Assembly (NCBI GenBank): GCA_016220005.1
Contig: JACRIV010000079.1
Location: 1-61,903 of the forward strand
DNA: 61,903 nucleotides
Direction: 5' to 3'
Source: Deltaproteobacteria bacterium
GTDB taxonomy: Bacteria > Desulfobacterota > Deferrimicrobia > Deferrimicrobiales > Deferrimicrobiaceae
In this document: positions 38,331-48,456 of the stretch, piece after piece
Numbering within the stretch: the stretch's first letter is position 1
Layout of the letters: each line of letters begins with the position of its first letter
Translations under genes and position numbers: made by a program
Notes under the pieces: model-generated
Database searches by the model: none
Seen by the model: only the letters and a program-made list of their open reading frames with translations
What the model was told of the DNA's origin: nothing

Positions 38331-41003
38331 TTACTCCCCGATCGCATCGAGGAGCGCGGCGCGGATCTCCTCGAGCCGGCCCTCGTCCAGGACCTTGCCG
38401 CGCCCCCGGTCCGTGATGTAGAAGACGTCGGCGACCTGGTCGGCCTTGGTGGAGATCTTCGACAGGGCGATGTCGATCTTCATGGCCGTGAGCGTGCGGG
38501 TGATATCGTACAGGAGCCCGAGCCGGTCGTAGGTGAAGACGTCGACGACCGTGTACTTCGACGAGACCGAGTTGTCGAAGACCACCTTCGTGGGGCGGTA
38601 CTTCGTCACCTTCTCTCGGACAAACCGGGCGATCTTGCGCTCGGCCAGGAGCTGCTCCACCGTGGTCTCCCCCAGCAGGACGGCGGAGAGGTCCTGGAGC
38701 ACCCGCTCCTTCTTGGCGTCCCCCTTGAGACTCCTCCCCATGTAGGTGACATAGAAGGTGTCCAGGGCGATCCCGTCGACCGAGGTGGAGATCGTGGCGT
38801 TCAGGATGTTGATCCCGTTGGCCGACAGGGTCCCCGCAATCTTGGCGAAGAGCCCCCGCTGATCGGTCCATACGATGATCAGCTCGGAAGCGCCGGAGTC
38901 GGGGAAGTCCACCGCCTCGATCCGCGGCGCGGTCCCGTCGAACCCGGACAGGAGGCGCAGGTGGCTCTCGAAGCGTCCGTCGGGCGTTCCCAGGAAGTAG
39001 CGGTCGTCGAACCGGGAGAGGTACCGGTCGACCTCCTGCCGGGGGAAGGCCGCAAGCCACTCCCGCACCTGCTCGCGCCGCTGCAGCGGCCGTTCCTCGT
39101 AGACCCGCTTGAGCTTCCCGGTTTCCAGGACGTTCTTCGCCTTGTCGTAGACCTCCGCGAGGAGCATCGCCTTCCACTGGGTCCACACCTCCGGCCCGAC
39201 CTCCTTCAGGTCCGCGTAGGTGAGGAGGTAGAGCCGGTCGAGGCGGTGCGGAGTCCCCACGACCCCCGCGAACGAGAGGATGAGTTCGATGTCGTGCAGG
39301 TCCCGGCGCTGGGAAGTGTGCGCCATCAGGAGGTGGTTCTCCACCAGGAAGACGAGGTCGGAGATCTCGTTCTCCGCAAGCCCCAACCGGGCGCCGATCG
39401 TCGCCACGAGCTTCGCGCCGATCTCCGAATGGCCGTGCCCCTTCCCCTTGCCGATGTCGTGCAGCAGGATCGCCAGGTTCAGCAGGTCCTTGCGTGGGAT
39501 CGCCCGGTAGATCTTGAGAAACTCCTCATCCTCCCCCGTGCGGGAGGAGGCGTTTTCCAGCTGGGAGAAGACGCTGGCGGCGCGGATCAGGTGGATGTCC
39601 ACGGTGTAGACATGGTAGATGTCCCGCAGCACCTTGCTGTACAGAGGGGAGAATTCCGGGATGTAGCGCCCCAGGAACCGGCACTCGTTCATCGCGAGCA
39701 GCGTTTCCCGCAGGTGGTGCGGGTCCTCGAGGATCTCCAGGAACAGGGCCGACGCCCGCGTATCCTCCCGGAACGCTTCGCCCACCACGGGGAGCGCCCG
39801 CTGGATCTGCTTCTTGGCCTGCACGGAGAGGACCGCGTGGGTCTTCTGCATCGTCCGGAAGAACTCCAGGATCTTGACGGGGTCCTTGTGGAAGGAGGAG
39901 CTGTCCTTGAGGGAAAGCTTCCCCCGGTAGAGGATCCCCTCCCCCGCCATCGCCTTCTTCCGGATGGAGAAGAAGGGCTTGCGCTCCCCCTCGGGGAGGA
40001 ACCGGCCGACCTCCTCCAGGAGCTCCTCGGAGAGGACGGCAGCGGAGGCGGCGTGCATGTAGTACGCCCGCATGAACCGCTCGACCGCATAGTTCCTCCC
40101 GTAATCGCGGTACCGGAAGAGCTCGGCCATCTGTTCCTGGACCTCGAAAGTCAGGACGTCGGTCTTCTTCCCCGTGAGAAAGTGCAGCTCGTTGCGGACC
40201 CGGAGCAGGTAGGACAGAATGTGCTGGATGGCCCGGATCGTCTGGGAGCCTATGACCCCCTTGTTCCTGAGCTCCGTCAGGTTGCGGGACTTGTACTTGA
40301 TGCGGGCCGTCCAGATGGCGGTGTGCAGGTCCCGCAGGCCTCCCTTTCCCTCCTTGATGTTGGGCTCGAGGAGGTACACCGTGGAGCCGAACTTTGCGTG
40401 GCGTGTCCGCAGCTCCTTGATCTTCTTTTCGATGAACTTGTCGGCGTCCGTGAAAAAGAGGAACTTCTCGATCTCCTTCTCCGCCTCGCGGAAGAAGGAC
40501 TCGTGGCCCGTGATCAGTCGGTAGTCCAGGAGCGCCGTTCGGATCGAGTCGTCCGCCGCGGACATCCGGACCGTCTCCTTGACGTTGCGCACGCTGTGGC
40601 CCACGTCCAGGCCCAGGTCCCACAGGGGGTACAGCATCCATTCGGTCATCGCCTCGACGTAGCGATCCACCTTGTACGGGTGCAGGAAGAGGAGGTCGAC
40701 GTCCGACTTGGGGCACAGCTCCCGCCTGCCGTACCCGCCGACCGCCACGACCGCCAGCTTGTAGCCGAGGTCCGGTGCCGAAGCCAGGAACCGGCGGCTG
40801 GCGCGCTCGTGGAGCGCCCCCAGGACGGCGTCCATCGCGTCGGAATAGCGGCCGCAGGCGGCGCAGCCGCCGGAGACGCCGTCGCGCTGCTCCTCCCGCA
40901 GGGCGAAGAGAGTCCCGGAGAGGAAGGACCTCAGGTACTCGAGGAAGTCGCGGTCGGACAGGTCCTCGCGGGCGGGGTCCATCTGGAAGACGGGCAGGGA
41001 CAT
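38331..41003 (-). CDS. glnD: [Protein-PII] uridylyltransferase
   Basis: GYGRRELCPKSDVDLLFL; ILLHDIGKGKGHGHSEIGAKL; two C-terminal ACT domains. Confidence 0.94.
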   Translation of the reverse strand: MSLPVFQMDPAREDLSDRDFLEYLRSFLSGTLFALREEQRDGVSGGCAACGRYSDAMDAVLGALHERASRRFLASAPDLGYKLAVVAVGGYGRRELCPKSDVDLLFLHPYKVDRYVEAMTEWMLYPLWDLGLDVGHSVRNVKETVRMSAADDSIRTALLDYRLITGHESFFREAEKEIEKFLFFTDADKFIEKKIKELRTRHAKFGSTVYLLEPNIKEGKGGLRDLHTAIWTARIKYKSRNLTELRNKGVIGSQTIRAIQHILSYLLRVRNELHFLTGKKTDVLTFEVQEQMAELFRYRDYGRNYAVERFMRAYYMHAASAAVLSEELLEEVGRFLPEGERKPFFSIRKKAMAGEGILYRGKLSLKDSSSFHKDPVKILEFFRTMQKTHAVLSVQAKKQIQRALPVVGEAFREDTRASALFLEILEDPHHLRETLLAMNECRFLGRYIPEFSPLYSKVLRDIYHVYTVDIHLIRAASVFSQLENASSRTGEDEEFLKIYRAIPRKDLLNLAILLHDIGKGKGHGHSEIGAKLVATIGARLGLAENEISDLVFLVENHLLMAHTSQRRDLHDIELILSFAGVVGTPHRLDRLYLLTYADLKEVGPEVWTQWKAMLLAEVYDKAKNVLETGKLKRVYEERPLQRREQVREWLAAFPRQEVDRYLSRFDDRYFLGTPDGRFESHLRLLSGFDGTAPRIEAVDFPDSGASELIIVWTDQRGLFAKIAGTLSANGINILNATISTSVDGIALDTFYVTYMGRSLKGDAKKERVLQDLSAVLLGETTVEQLLAERKIARFVREKVTKYRPTKVVFDNSVSSKYTVVDVFTYDRLGLLYDITRTLTAMKIDIALSKISTKADQVADVFYITDRGRGKVLDEGRLEEIRAALLDAIGE

Positions 41004-41016
41004 GGGCTTCGCGGCC

Positions 41017-42291
41017 TCACGGCCCCGCGCGGGCCACCGCGGCCTTTTCCCCGTAGTAGCGGACCGCCTCGACCACGCTGTCGGCGATCGCGGCCAGGAA
41101 CGAAGTGCCGCGCAGCCGCGCCTCCTCGCGCGCGTTGGTGATGAAGGAGGTCTCGACGAGCACCGCGGTCATTCGGGCGCCCACCAGGACGTAGAACGGC
41201 GCCTGCTTGAGGCCCAGGTCGTGGACCGGCCCGAATCGGCCGTTCACGTTCCGCACGATCGCGTCGTTGACGGTCTTGGCGAGCCGGAGCGACTCCTTCT
41301 TCCGCCAGGAGGTGGAGAGGTCGTCGATGATGAACTTGACCCCCGTGAGCTTCGCCAGCGGCACGCCGTTCTCCCGGGCGGCCAGCTCGAGGGCCTGCCG
41401 GTCGCTCGCGCCGCGGCTCAGGACGTAGGTGGAGATCCCCTCCGCCCGCCGGTTCGGACTGGCGTTTATGTGGAGCGAGACGAAGATGTCGGCCCGCGCC
41501 TCGTTCGCCATCGCGGTGCGCTCCTCCAGGGGGATGAAGATGTCGGAGTCCCGGGTCATCTTCACGTCGAACTCCTCGTGTCTTTCCAGCCGCTCCCGCA
41601 CCATCTTCCCGATCGCGAGAACCACGTCCTTCTCCTTCAGGCCGGTCGGCCCGATCGCCCCCGGGTCCTTCCCGCCGTGCCCCGGGTCGAGCATCACCCG
41701 GATCCTTGCCCCTCCGGCCCGCCTCGGCTCGCTTCCGCCCCCATCCTTCACCGGGGACATCTCCTCGGGGGGACATTCCTTGCATCGAGTATCACGTTGA
41801 AGGAGTGCCCCCCCCCGGTGCGGTTGAGGAGTGTCCCCGCCCGGCTCGGTCGACGCCGCCTCCGCCTTCCCCTCGATGTCGACGATGATCCGGAAGGGGT
41901 CGGTCATCGTGAAGGCGCGGTATCCGCTCTCCCGCTCCAGGTCGATCACGACCCGCACCACGCCCTTCCTGAACCGGCCGGCCCGGACGACCTTGAGCAG
42001 GCCGTTCCGCACCTCCACCGGGCGGCGGAGGATCTCCTCCCGGATCGACGCATCCTCGATATCGATGTAGATCCGGGGAGGCAGGTTGCTCTCCGGGTCG
42101 GCGCGCAGGAAGTTCGCCTCGTACTTCGCCTCGTCGGAAAGGTCGACGGCGACTCGCGTGTACTCCTCGTTGGTCCAGAACCGGATCCCGGACACCGCGG
42201 CGTGCCGGGGGGACGCAAGGGACAGGAAGGGCGGAAGAAGGAGCGAGGCGGCCAGGAAAGCCGCCCGTAATTGGGGCGGGATGGGCCTCAC
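41017..42291 (-). CDS. amiC: N-acetylmuramoyl-L-alanine amidase with AMIN domain
   Basis: AMIN: GIRFWTNEEYTRVAVDLSDE; amidase_3: VMLDPGHGGKDPGAIGPTGLKEKDVVL...SLHINASPN. Confidence 0.92.
   Translation of the reverse strand: MRPIPPQLRAAFLAASLLLPPFLSLASPRHAAVSGIRFWTNEEYTRVAVDLSDEAKYEANFLRADPESNLPPRIYIDIEDASIREEILRRPVEVRNGLLKVVRAGRFRKGVVRVVIDLERESGYRAFTMTDPFRIIVDIEGKAEAASTEPGGDTPQPHRGGALLQRDTRCKECPPEEMSPVKDGGGSEPRRAGGARIRVMLDPGHGGKDPGAIGPTGLKEKDVVLAIGKMVRERLERHEEFDVKMTRDSDIFIPLEERTAMANEARADIFVSLHINASPNRRAEGISTYVLSRGASDRQALELAARENGVPLAKLTGVKFIIDDLSTSWRKKESLRLAKTVNDAIVRNVNGRFGPVHDLGLKQAPFYVLVGARMTAVLVETSFITNAREEARLRGTSFLAAIADSVVEAVRYYGEKAAVARAGP
41767..41838. repeat. REP-like palindromic element within amiC
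   Basis: Minus strand GGGGACACTCCTCAACC..GGGGGGGGGCACTCCTTCAAC..AAGGAATGTCCCC; includes C9/G9 run. Confidence 0.6.
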
Positions 42292-44876
42292 CGTATTTCC
42301 TTCGTCAACCTCTCTTTCCACGCCACGAGGCGAAGGAGCGCGTCCAGCGGAGAGAGCCGTTCCGCGTCCGCTTTCCGTATTTCCTCGAGGATGGCGTCCT
42401 CCTCCGAGGAGCGCCTCCCGCCGAACAGCTCCATCTGCGCCGCGGGCAGGCCTTCGCCTGCGGCCGGGCCGGCGATGTTGGGCAACCCGTATTCATTATA
42501 CTCGGCGGATTCGAGGTTTTTCAAAATATCTCGGGCCCGGCCGACGACCTCGTCCGGGATCCCCGCCAACCGCGCGACCTGGATCCCGTAGGACTTGCTG
42601 GCGCTCCCGCCGTCGATCCGCCGCAGGAAGATGATCTCCCCCTGCCACTCGCGGACCGCCACGTGGAAGTTCTCCGCCCTGGGGGAGGTCTGCACGATGT
42701 CGGTCAGCTCGTGGAAATGGGTCGCGAAAAGCACCTTGGGCCGATGGGCGCAGTCGTGCAGGTATTCGGCGACCGCCCAGGCGATGCTCAGGCCGTCGAA
42801 GGTGCTCGTCCCGCGGCCGACCTCGTCCAGCACCACCAGCGTTCGAGGGGTGAGCCCCGACAGGATCCGGGCGGTCTCCCGCATCTCGACCATGAAGGTG
42901 CTCTCCCCGCGCGCGATGTCGTCGGAGGCCCCGATCCGGGTGAAGATCCGGTCGACCACGCCGATCTCCGCCCGGTCGGCGGGGACGAAAGACCCCGCAT
43001 GGGCCAGGATCACGATCAGCGCCACCTGCCGGATGTAGGTGGACTTGCCGGCCATGTTGGGGCCGGTGATGATCGCCATCTGGCTCCCGTCGGGGGAGAG
43101 GCGGCAGTCGTTGGGGACAAAGGCGTGCCGGCCCAGGATCCGCTCGACGACCGGGTGTCGCCCGTTCTCGATGACGATATCCTTCCCGGCGTTGATCGTC
43201 GGACGCCCGTAGCCGGCTGTCCCGGCGAGCGAAGCGAACGAGACGAGGACGTCGATCTCGGCCACGCCTTCCGCCGCCCTGACGATCGCGGGCAGGAAAT
43301 ATTTCAGCTCCTCCCGCAAGGCGAGGAAGAGCTCCTCCTCCCTGCCATTGCGTTCCTCCTCCGCCCGCAGGACTCTCCCCTCGAAATCCTTCAGCTCCGG
43401 GGTGATGAATCGCTCGGCGTTTACCAGGGTCTGCTTCCGGATGTAGTCGTCGGGGACCCGGTCCAGGTTGGACCGGGACACCTCGATGTAGTACCCGAAC
43501 ACCCTGTTGTGGCGAATCTTGAGGTTGGCGATACCCGTGCGCTGCCGCTCCCGCTCCTCCATCTCCGCGAGCATGTTCTTACCGTGGGTGAGCAGGTGGA
43601 CGAGCTCGTCGACCCGCCGGTCGTACCCCTCCCGGATGAAGCCCCCTTCCCGAAAGCCGACGGGGAGCTCGTCCCGCAAGGCGGCGCGGATCTTCCCCAC
43701 GGTCGCGGTGTGGTCGCCAAGCCCCTCCCGGGCCCGCGCAAGGAGCGGGGAGTACGCCTGCCCCAGGTCCGACTGGACCCCGGGAAGCAGTTCCAGGGTA
43801 TCGGCCAGGGCCGCGACGTCCCGGGGGCCCGACCGGTCCTGGGCCAGGCGCGAGGCGAGCCGGGGGAGGTCCGCCATCCCGGAGAGGCGCAGGGCGATCG
43901 CCCCCCGGACGGGTTGGGATTCCAGGAGCCAGGCAACGGCGTCGTGCCGCTCCCCGATACGCGCCGGGTCGACCAGGGGGGCGGACAGCCAGGCGCGGAG
44001 GAGCCTCGCCCCCATCGGCGTCTTCGTATTGTCGATCGCCCAGAGGAGGCTCCCCTTTCGCTCTCCCGACAGGGTGGAGAAGATCTCCAGCGTCCGGACG
44101 GCGGTCTCATCCATCCCCAGGTACCGCCTCCCCTCCCGCTCCTGGACCCTCGAGATCTCGGCCAGGGCCGCCGGCTGGTGAAGGTGGAGGTAGTACAGGG
44201 CGGCCCGGACGACGCCGCGCGCCGGGCGCCCCGCGTCCGGCACCCCCTCGGGGTCCGACGGCGGGGAAAATGCCTCCACCGCGGCCTTCGCCAAGGCCGT
44301 ATGGAGCTTTCCGGAAAGTATCCTCCGGAGCCGGTCCGACGGCGGGCTCCCCTCCCCTTCCAGGGAGACGAACTCGGCGGGAGAAAGCCGGAACAGGGCG
44401 TCGGAGAGCGCCTCCTCCGTGTCGCACGCCTCGAAGAAGAACTCCCCCGTGGTGGCGTCCAGGGCGGCGTAGGCGTAAGGCGGCACGAACCGCACTGCAG
44501 CCAGGTAATTGTTCCCCCGGGCATCGAGGCACTCGTCGTTGAACACGAGGCCCGGCGTCACCACCTCGGTCACCTCCCGCCGGAACAGTCCGTGGCCTCC
44601 GGGCTCCTCTATCTGCTCGCAGATCGCCACCTTGCACCCCTGTCGTATCAGTCGGGACAGGTAGGTGTTGCGGGCGTTGTGAGGGACCCCGCACATGGGG
44701 ATGTTCGAGTCCTTGTCCCGGCTGGTCAGGGCGATGTCCAGGAGGCGGGAGGCCCGGATGGCGTCCTCGAAGAACATCTCGTAGAAGTCGCCCATTCGGA
44801 AGAAGAGGATGCAGTCCCGGTAGCGGGACTTGATCTCCACGTACTGTCGCATGGCGGGGGTGAGCTGGGTCGACAT
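42288..44876 (-). CDS. mutS: DNA mismatch repair protein MutS
   Basis: TPAMRQYVEIKSRYRDCILFFRMGDFYEMFFEDA; ITGPNMAGKSTYIRQVALIVILA; DEVGRGTSTFDGLSIAWAV. Confidence 0.97.
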   Translation of the reverse strand: MSTQLTPAMRQYVEIKSRYRDCILFFRMGDFYEMFFEDAIRASRLLDIALTSRDKDSNIPMCGVPHNARNTYLSRLIRQGCKVAICEQIEEPGGHGLFRREVTEVVTPGLVFNDECLDARGNNYLAAVRFVPPYAYAALDATTGEFFFEACDTEEALSDALFRLSPAEFVSLEGEGSPPSDRLRRILSGKLHTALAKAAVEAFSPPSDPEGVPDAGRPARGVVRAALYYLHLHQPAALAEISRVQEREGRRYLGMDETAVRTLEIFSTLSGERKGSLLWAIDNTKTPMGARLLRAWLSAPLVDPARIGERHDAVAWLLESQPVRGAIALRLSGMADLPRLASRLAQDRSGPRDVAALADTLELLPGVQSDLGQAYSPLLARAREGLGDHTATVGKIRAALRDELPVGFREGGFIREGYDRRVDELVHLLTHGKNMLAEMEERERQRTGIANLKIRHNRVFGYYIEVSRSNLDRVPDDYIRKQTLVNAERFITPELKDFEGRVLRAEEERNGREEELFLALREELKYFLPAIVRAAEGVAEIDVLVSFASLAGTAGYGRPTINAGKDIVIENGRHPVVERILGRHAFVPNDCRLSPDGSQMAIITGPNMAGKSTYIRQVALIVILAHAGSFVPADRAEIGVVDRIFTRIGASDDIARGESTFMVEMRETARILSGLTPRTLVVLDEVGRGTSTFDGLSIAWAVAEYLHDCAHRPKVLFATHFHELTDIVQTSPRAENFHVAVREWQGEIIFLRRIDGGSASKSYGIQVARLAGIPDEVVGRARDILKNLESAEYNEYGLPNIAGPAAGEGLPAAQMELFGGRRSSEEDAILEEIRKADAERLSPLDALLRLVAWKERLTKEIR

Positions 44877-44893
44877 TCCGGTGCCGGGCGGCG

Positions 44894-45394
44894 CTAGGGG
44901 CGGAGCGGCCCGAACCTCGGAAGCAGCCGGGCGTGCGTCTCGGGGAGCGATTCGGGCAGGACGCGCGTCGACTGGACCGTGGTCATGAAATTGGTGTCCC
45001 CGCCCCAGCGGGGGACGACGTGCAGGTGAAGGTGGTCCTCTATCCCGGCGCCGGCCACCCGGCCCAGGTTCATCCCGACGTTGAACCCTTGAGGGTTGTA
45101 CTCTTCCGCGAGGGCCCTGGTGGAGAGGGCCAGCAGGGACATCAGCTCGGCAAGCTCCTCGCGCGAGAGGGAGGAGAGGTCGGCGACGTGCCGCCGCGTG
45201 GCGATCATCACGTGCCCGTTATTGTAGGGATAGCGGTTGCAGATCGCGAGGGTGCGGTGATAGATCCCCAGGACCAGGCGCTCGGGGTCCCCCCGGTCCG
45301 CCTCCCCGACGCAGAAGAGGCAACGCCCCCCTCCCCCGCCCGGGTCGCCCCGGCGGATGTACTCCATCCGCCAGGGGGAGAACATCCTCTCCAT
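44894..45394 (-). CDS. HIT family protein
   Basis: HLHLHVVPRWGGDTNFM. Confidence 0.92.
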   Translation of the reverse strand: MERMFSPWRMEYIRRGDPGGGGGRCLFCVGEADRGDPERLVLGIYHRTLAICNRYPYNNGHVMIATRRHVADLSSLSREELAELMSLLALSTRALAEEYNPQGFNVGMNLGRVAGAGIEDHLHLHVVPRWGGDTNFMTTVQSTRVLPESLPETHARLLPRFGPLRP

Positions 45395-45401
45395 CGGGGA
45401 A

Positions 45402-45689
45402 TCAGGCGTTGACCAGTTCCCGGAGTTCCTTGCCCACCTTGAAGAAGGGGATCCGCTTCTCGGGGATCGACACCTTCTCTCCGGTCTTGGGGTTGCGCCC
45501 TTCCTTGGCGCGGCGGACGCGGACGGTGAAACTGCCGAAACCGCGTATCTCTATCTTCTCTCCCCGCTGCAAGGCGTCCTTCATATGGTCGAAAACGGTG
45601 TCCACGATCGCCTCGCACTCCTTCTTCGTCAGGGTCGTTACATGCTCCGACAGTTTCTGGACGAGATCGCTTTTCGTCATTGCCGTCAT
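45402..45689 (-). CDS. ihfB: Integration host factor / HU-family DNA-binding protein
   Basis: MTKSDLVQKLSEHVTTLTKKECEAIVDTVFDHM...RGFGSFTVRVRRAKEGRNPKTGEKVSIPEKRIPFFKVGKELRELVN. Confidence 0.92.
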   Translation of the reverse strand: MTAMTKSDLVQKLSEHVTTLTKKECEAIVDTVFDHMKDALQRGEKIEIRGFGSFTVRVRRAKEGRNPKTGEKVSIPEKRIPFFKVGKELRELVNA

Positions 45690-45704
45690 TCCCTCCGGGG
45701 GGAT

Positions 45705-46607
45705 TTATTGTGCAAGGTAATCGAGGCGGATCCGATTCTCGCTCAGCTTGTCACCGATTATACTTTTCGCCTCATCCTTTAGCAATTCCAGGATGGAGAT
45801 CTTTTTCTTGGGCGGGGTCACCACGCGGGGCTCCCCCTCGATCTTCGCCATCTTGCCCGCGTCCGCCACGGCGTCCTCGAGGTTCCCGAGGGCGTCCACC
45901 AGGCCCAGCGTCTTGGCCTGCTCGCCGGACAAGATCCTCCCGTCGGCGATGCGCAGGACCTTCTCCCGGGGGAGCCTCCTTCCTTCCGCAACCGCGGAGA
46001 CGAACTGCAGGTGGACGTTGTCGATCACCCCCTGGAGCAGCTCGCGCTCCTCGGGCTTCATCTCCCGGACGGGGGACCCGATGTCCTTGAAGGCGCCGCT
46101 TTTCACCACCATCCCTTTAAGGCCGATCTTCTCGATCAGATCCTTCACGTTCACAAACTGCATGATCACCCCGATCGACCCGGTGATCGTCCCGGGGTTG
46201 GCGTAGATCTTCTGGGCGGCGCAGGCGATGTAGTACCCCCCCGAGGCCGCGAGCGCTCCCATCGAGGCGACCACGACCTTCTTCCCCTTGAGCTTCCTGA
46301 CCTCCTCGTAGATCTCCTGGGAAGGGCCCACACCCCCGCCCGGGGTGTTGATGCGGAGGACGATCGCCTTGACCGAGTCGTCCTTGGCGAACTTCTTGAG
46401 CTGATCTATCGTGGCCTCGGAATCGGTGATGAGGCCCGTGACGGGCAGGACCGCCACCTTGTCCCCCGTCTTGAGGGACAGCCCGTCCAGCCGGGAGATG
46501 ATCCCGATGAGGACGAAGAATGCGGCGAAGACCAAGGCGATGATCGCGCATCCGCGCAGGAACGGGCGGCGGGCACGCGGCGCCGGGAGGGGCGTCTCGA
46601 CGTTCAT
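45705..46607 (-). CDS. sppA: Signal peptide peptidase SppA
   Basis: VKAIVLRINTPGGGVGPSQEIYEEV; MGALAASGGYYIACAAQKIYANPGTITGSIGVI. Confidence 0.94.
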   Translation of the reverse strand: MNVETPLPAPRARRPFLRGCAIIALVFAAFFVLIGIISRLDGLSLKTGDKVAVLPVTGLITDSEATIDQLKKFAKDDSVKAIVLRINTPGGGVGPSQEIYEEVRKLKGKKVVVASMGALAASGGYYIACAAQKIYANPGTITGSIGVIMQFVNVKDLIEKIGLKGMVVKSGAFKDIGSPVREMKPEERELLQGVIDNVHLQFVSAVAEGRRLPREKVLRIADGRILSGEQAKTLGLVDALGNLEDAVADAGKMAKIEGEPRVVTPPKKKISILELLKDEAKSIIGDKLSENRIRLDYLAQ

Positions 46608-46620
46608 TGTCGGTCTGGTG

Positions 46621-48423
46621 CTACTCGCTGTTGATCTTCAGTTTCGCGCGGAGGGCCTCCCCCAGCACGGTCAGGTTCTCCGACGATTCGGCAGGCTTCG
46701 ACATGTACGACTCCATGTTCCTCCGGTCCAGCTCGTCCTGGTACGAACGGGCGCTAAGGGAGATCTTCTTGTTGCCCCGGTCCACCGAAAGCACGACCGC
46801 GCCCACCTCGTCCCCGGGCTTGAACAGGGAGCCCGGGTTGTCGACCTTCTCCCGGGAGAGCTCCGAGATGTGGACCAGCCCCTCGATTCCCTCGGCCAGC
46901 TCGACGAAGACGCCGAAGTCGGCCACCCGGGAGACCCGGCCGTGGACGATCTCCCCCTTCCTGAAGCGGGTCTCCACCCCTACCCAGGGATCGAGGGTGA
47001 GGTGCTTGATGCTCAGGGAGAACTTCTGGGACTCGGCGTCGACCTTCAGGACCCTGGCCTGCACCTTGTCCCCCCGCTTGAACATCTCCGAGGGGTGCTT
47101 GACCCGCTGGCTCCAGGAGATGTCGGAGACGTGGACCAGGCCGTCGATCTCCCCCCCGATGTCGACGAAGACGCCGAAGTCCGTGACGTTCTTGACCACC
47201 CCTTCGACGATCGTTCCCTCGGGGTGCAGGGCCTTGAGCTCGTCCCACGGGTTGGGCTGAAGCTGCTTGAACCCCAGGGAGACCTTCTTGTGCTCCTTCT
47301 CGACCTTGAGGACCACGACGTCCACGAAGTCGCCGGGCTTCATGACCTCGGACGGATCGCGCAGCTTCTTGCTCCAGGTCATCTCGGAGATGTGGAGCAG
47401 CCCCTCGACTCCCTCCTCGAGCTCGATGAAGGCGCCGTACTTGGTGATGTTGCTCACCCGTCCCTTGAACCGGCTTCCCAGCTGGTACCGCTTCTCGATT
47501 TCGAACCAGGGGTCGCCCTTCATCTGCTTGAGCCCCAGGGAGATCCGCTCTTTCTCGCGGTCGAAGCGGATCACCTTCACCCTGAGGGCGTCGCCCACCT
47601 TGCAGATTTCGGAAGGATGGGAGACCTTCCCGTACCTCATGTCGGTGATGTGCATCAGGCCGTCCAGGCCCCCCAGGTCCATGAACACGCCGTAGTCGGT
47701 GATGTTCTTGACCTTCGCCTCGACGACGTCGCCCTCCTTGATTCTCTCGAGGATCCCCTTGCGCAGGGTGTCGCGCTCCTCCTCCATGGCGGCGCGCCGG
47801 GAGACGACGACGTTGGCCTTCTTCCGGGAGAACTTGAGGATCCGGAACTTGCCCTGGAGCCCCAGGACGGAGTCGTTGTCCCGGACAGGACGGATGTCCA
47901 CCTGGCTGCCCGGGAGGAACGCCTTGACACCGATGTCGACCGTGAATCCGCCCTTGACCTTCGCCACGATGGTTCCGGGGACGGAGGTCGCCTCGTCGAA
48001 GGCCTTCTGCAGGTCGTCCCAGACCCGGATCTTCAGGACCTTGGAGCGGGAGAGAAGGACGAAGCCCTGCTCCTGGTCGTACCGCTCGACCATGATGTCC
48101 ACGCGGTCGCCGGGCTTGAGGCCGGCGATCTCCTCGGGGGGCAGCTCTTCGAGGGGAAGCATCCCCTCCGATTTCCGGTTGATGTCTACAGCAATGTAAT
48201 CCTTGAGGATCTTGATCACTACACCGTGGAGGATCTGCCCCTCTTCGGGGACCTCGATGCTTTCCTCGTAGAGTTTCGCGAAATCGTCCTCGGCCTTGCC
48301 CGCGGGGAGGCCTCCCCCGCCGCCTTCCTCTCCCCCTCCGGAATGGTCAGCGATGCCCAGTTTGTCCTCCATAAGTTGCTCCTCTAAAGGGGATTCCTCT
48401 CCATCATATAAATCATACTCCAC
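46621..48423 (-). CDS. rpsA: 30S ribosomal protein S1
   Basis: Six S1-type repeats e.g. GVVKNVTDFGVFVDIGGEIDGLVHVSDISWSQRVKHPSEMFKRGDKVQARVLKVD. Confidence 0.95.
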   Translation of the reverse strand: MEYDLYDGEESPLEEQLMEDKLGIADHSGGGEEGGGGGLPAGKAEDDFAKLYEESIEVPEEGQILHGVVIKILKDYIAVDINRKSEGMLPLEELPPEEIAGLKPGDRVDIMVERYDQEQGFVLLSRSKVLKIRVWDDLQKAFDEATSVPGTIVAKVKGGFTVDIGVKAFLPGSQVDIRPVRDNDSVLGLQGKFRILKFSRKKANVVVSRRAAMEEERDTLRKGILERIKEGDVVEAKVKNITDYGVFMDLGGLDGLMHITDMRYGKVSHPSEICKVGDALRVKVIRFDREKERISLGLKQMKGDPWFEIEKRYQLGSRFKGRVSNITKYGAFIELEEGVEGLLHISEMTWSKKLRDPSEVMKPGDFVDVVVLKVEKEHKKVSLGFKQLQPNPWDELKALHPEGTIVEGVVKNVTDFGVFVDIGGEIDGLVHVSDISWSQRVKHPSEMFKRGDKVQARVLKVDAESQKFSLSIKHLTLDPWVGVETRFRKGEIVHGRVSRVADFGVFVELAEGIEGLVHISELSREKVDNPGSLFKPGDEVGAVVLSVDRGNKKISLSARSYQDELDRRNMESYMSKPAESSENLTVLGEALRAKLKINSE

Positions 48424-48456
48424 CGAATATGCAAATCTCCGGAAAGCTCCATCTTA

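Noticed and set aside
38250-41141. 963-aa plus-strand ORF antisense to glnD
   Set aside because: Shadow ORF caused by high GC; low-complexity R/P/G/H/V/L/D-rich translation and no domain motifs, whereas the minus-strand frame is a clear GlnD.
42663-44897. 744-aa plus-strand ORF antisense to mutS
   Set aside because: Mirror frame of MutS without independent support.
46621-48423. Internal tandem repeats in rpsA
   Set aside because: Explained by the repeated S1 RNA-binding domains of ribosomal protein S1.
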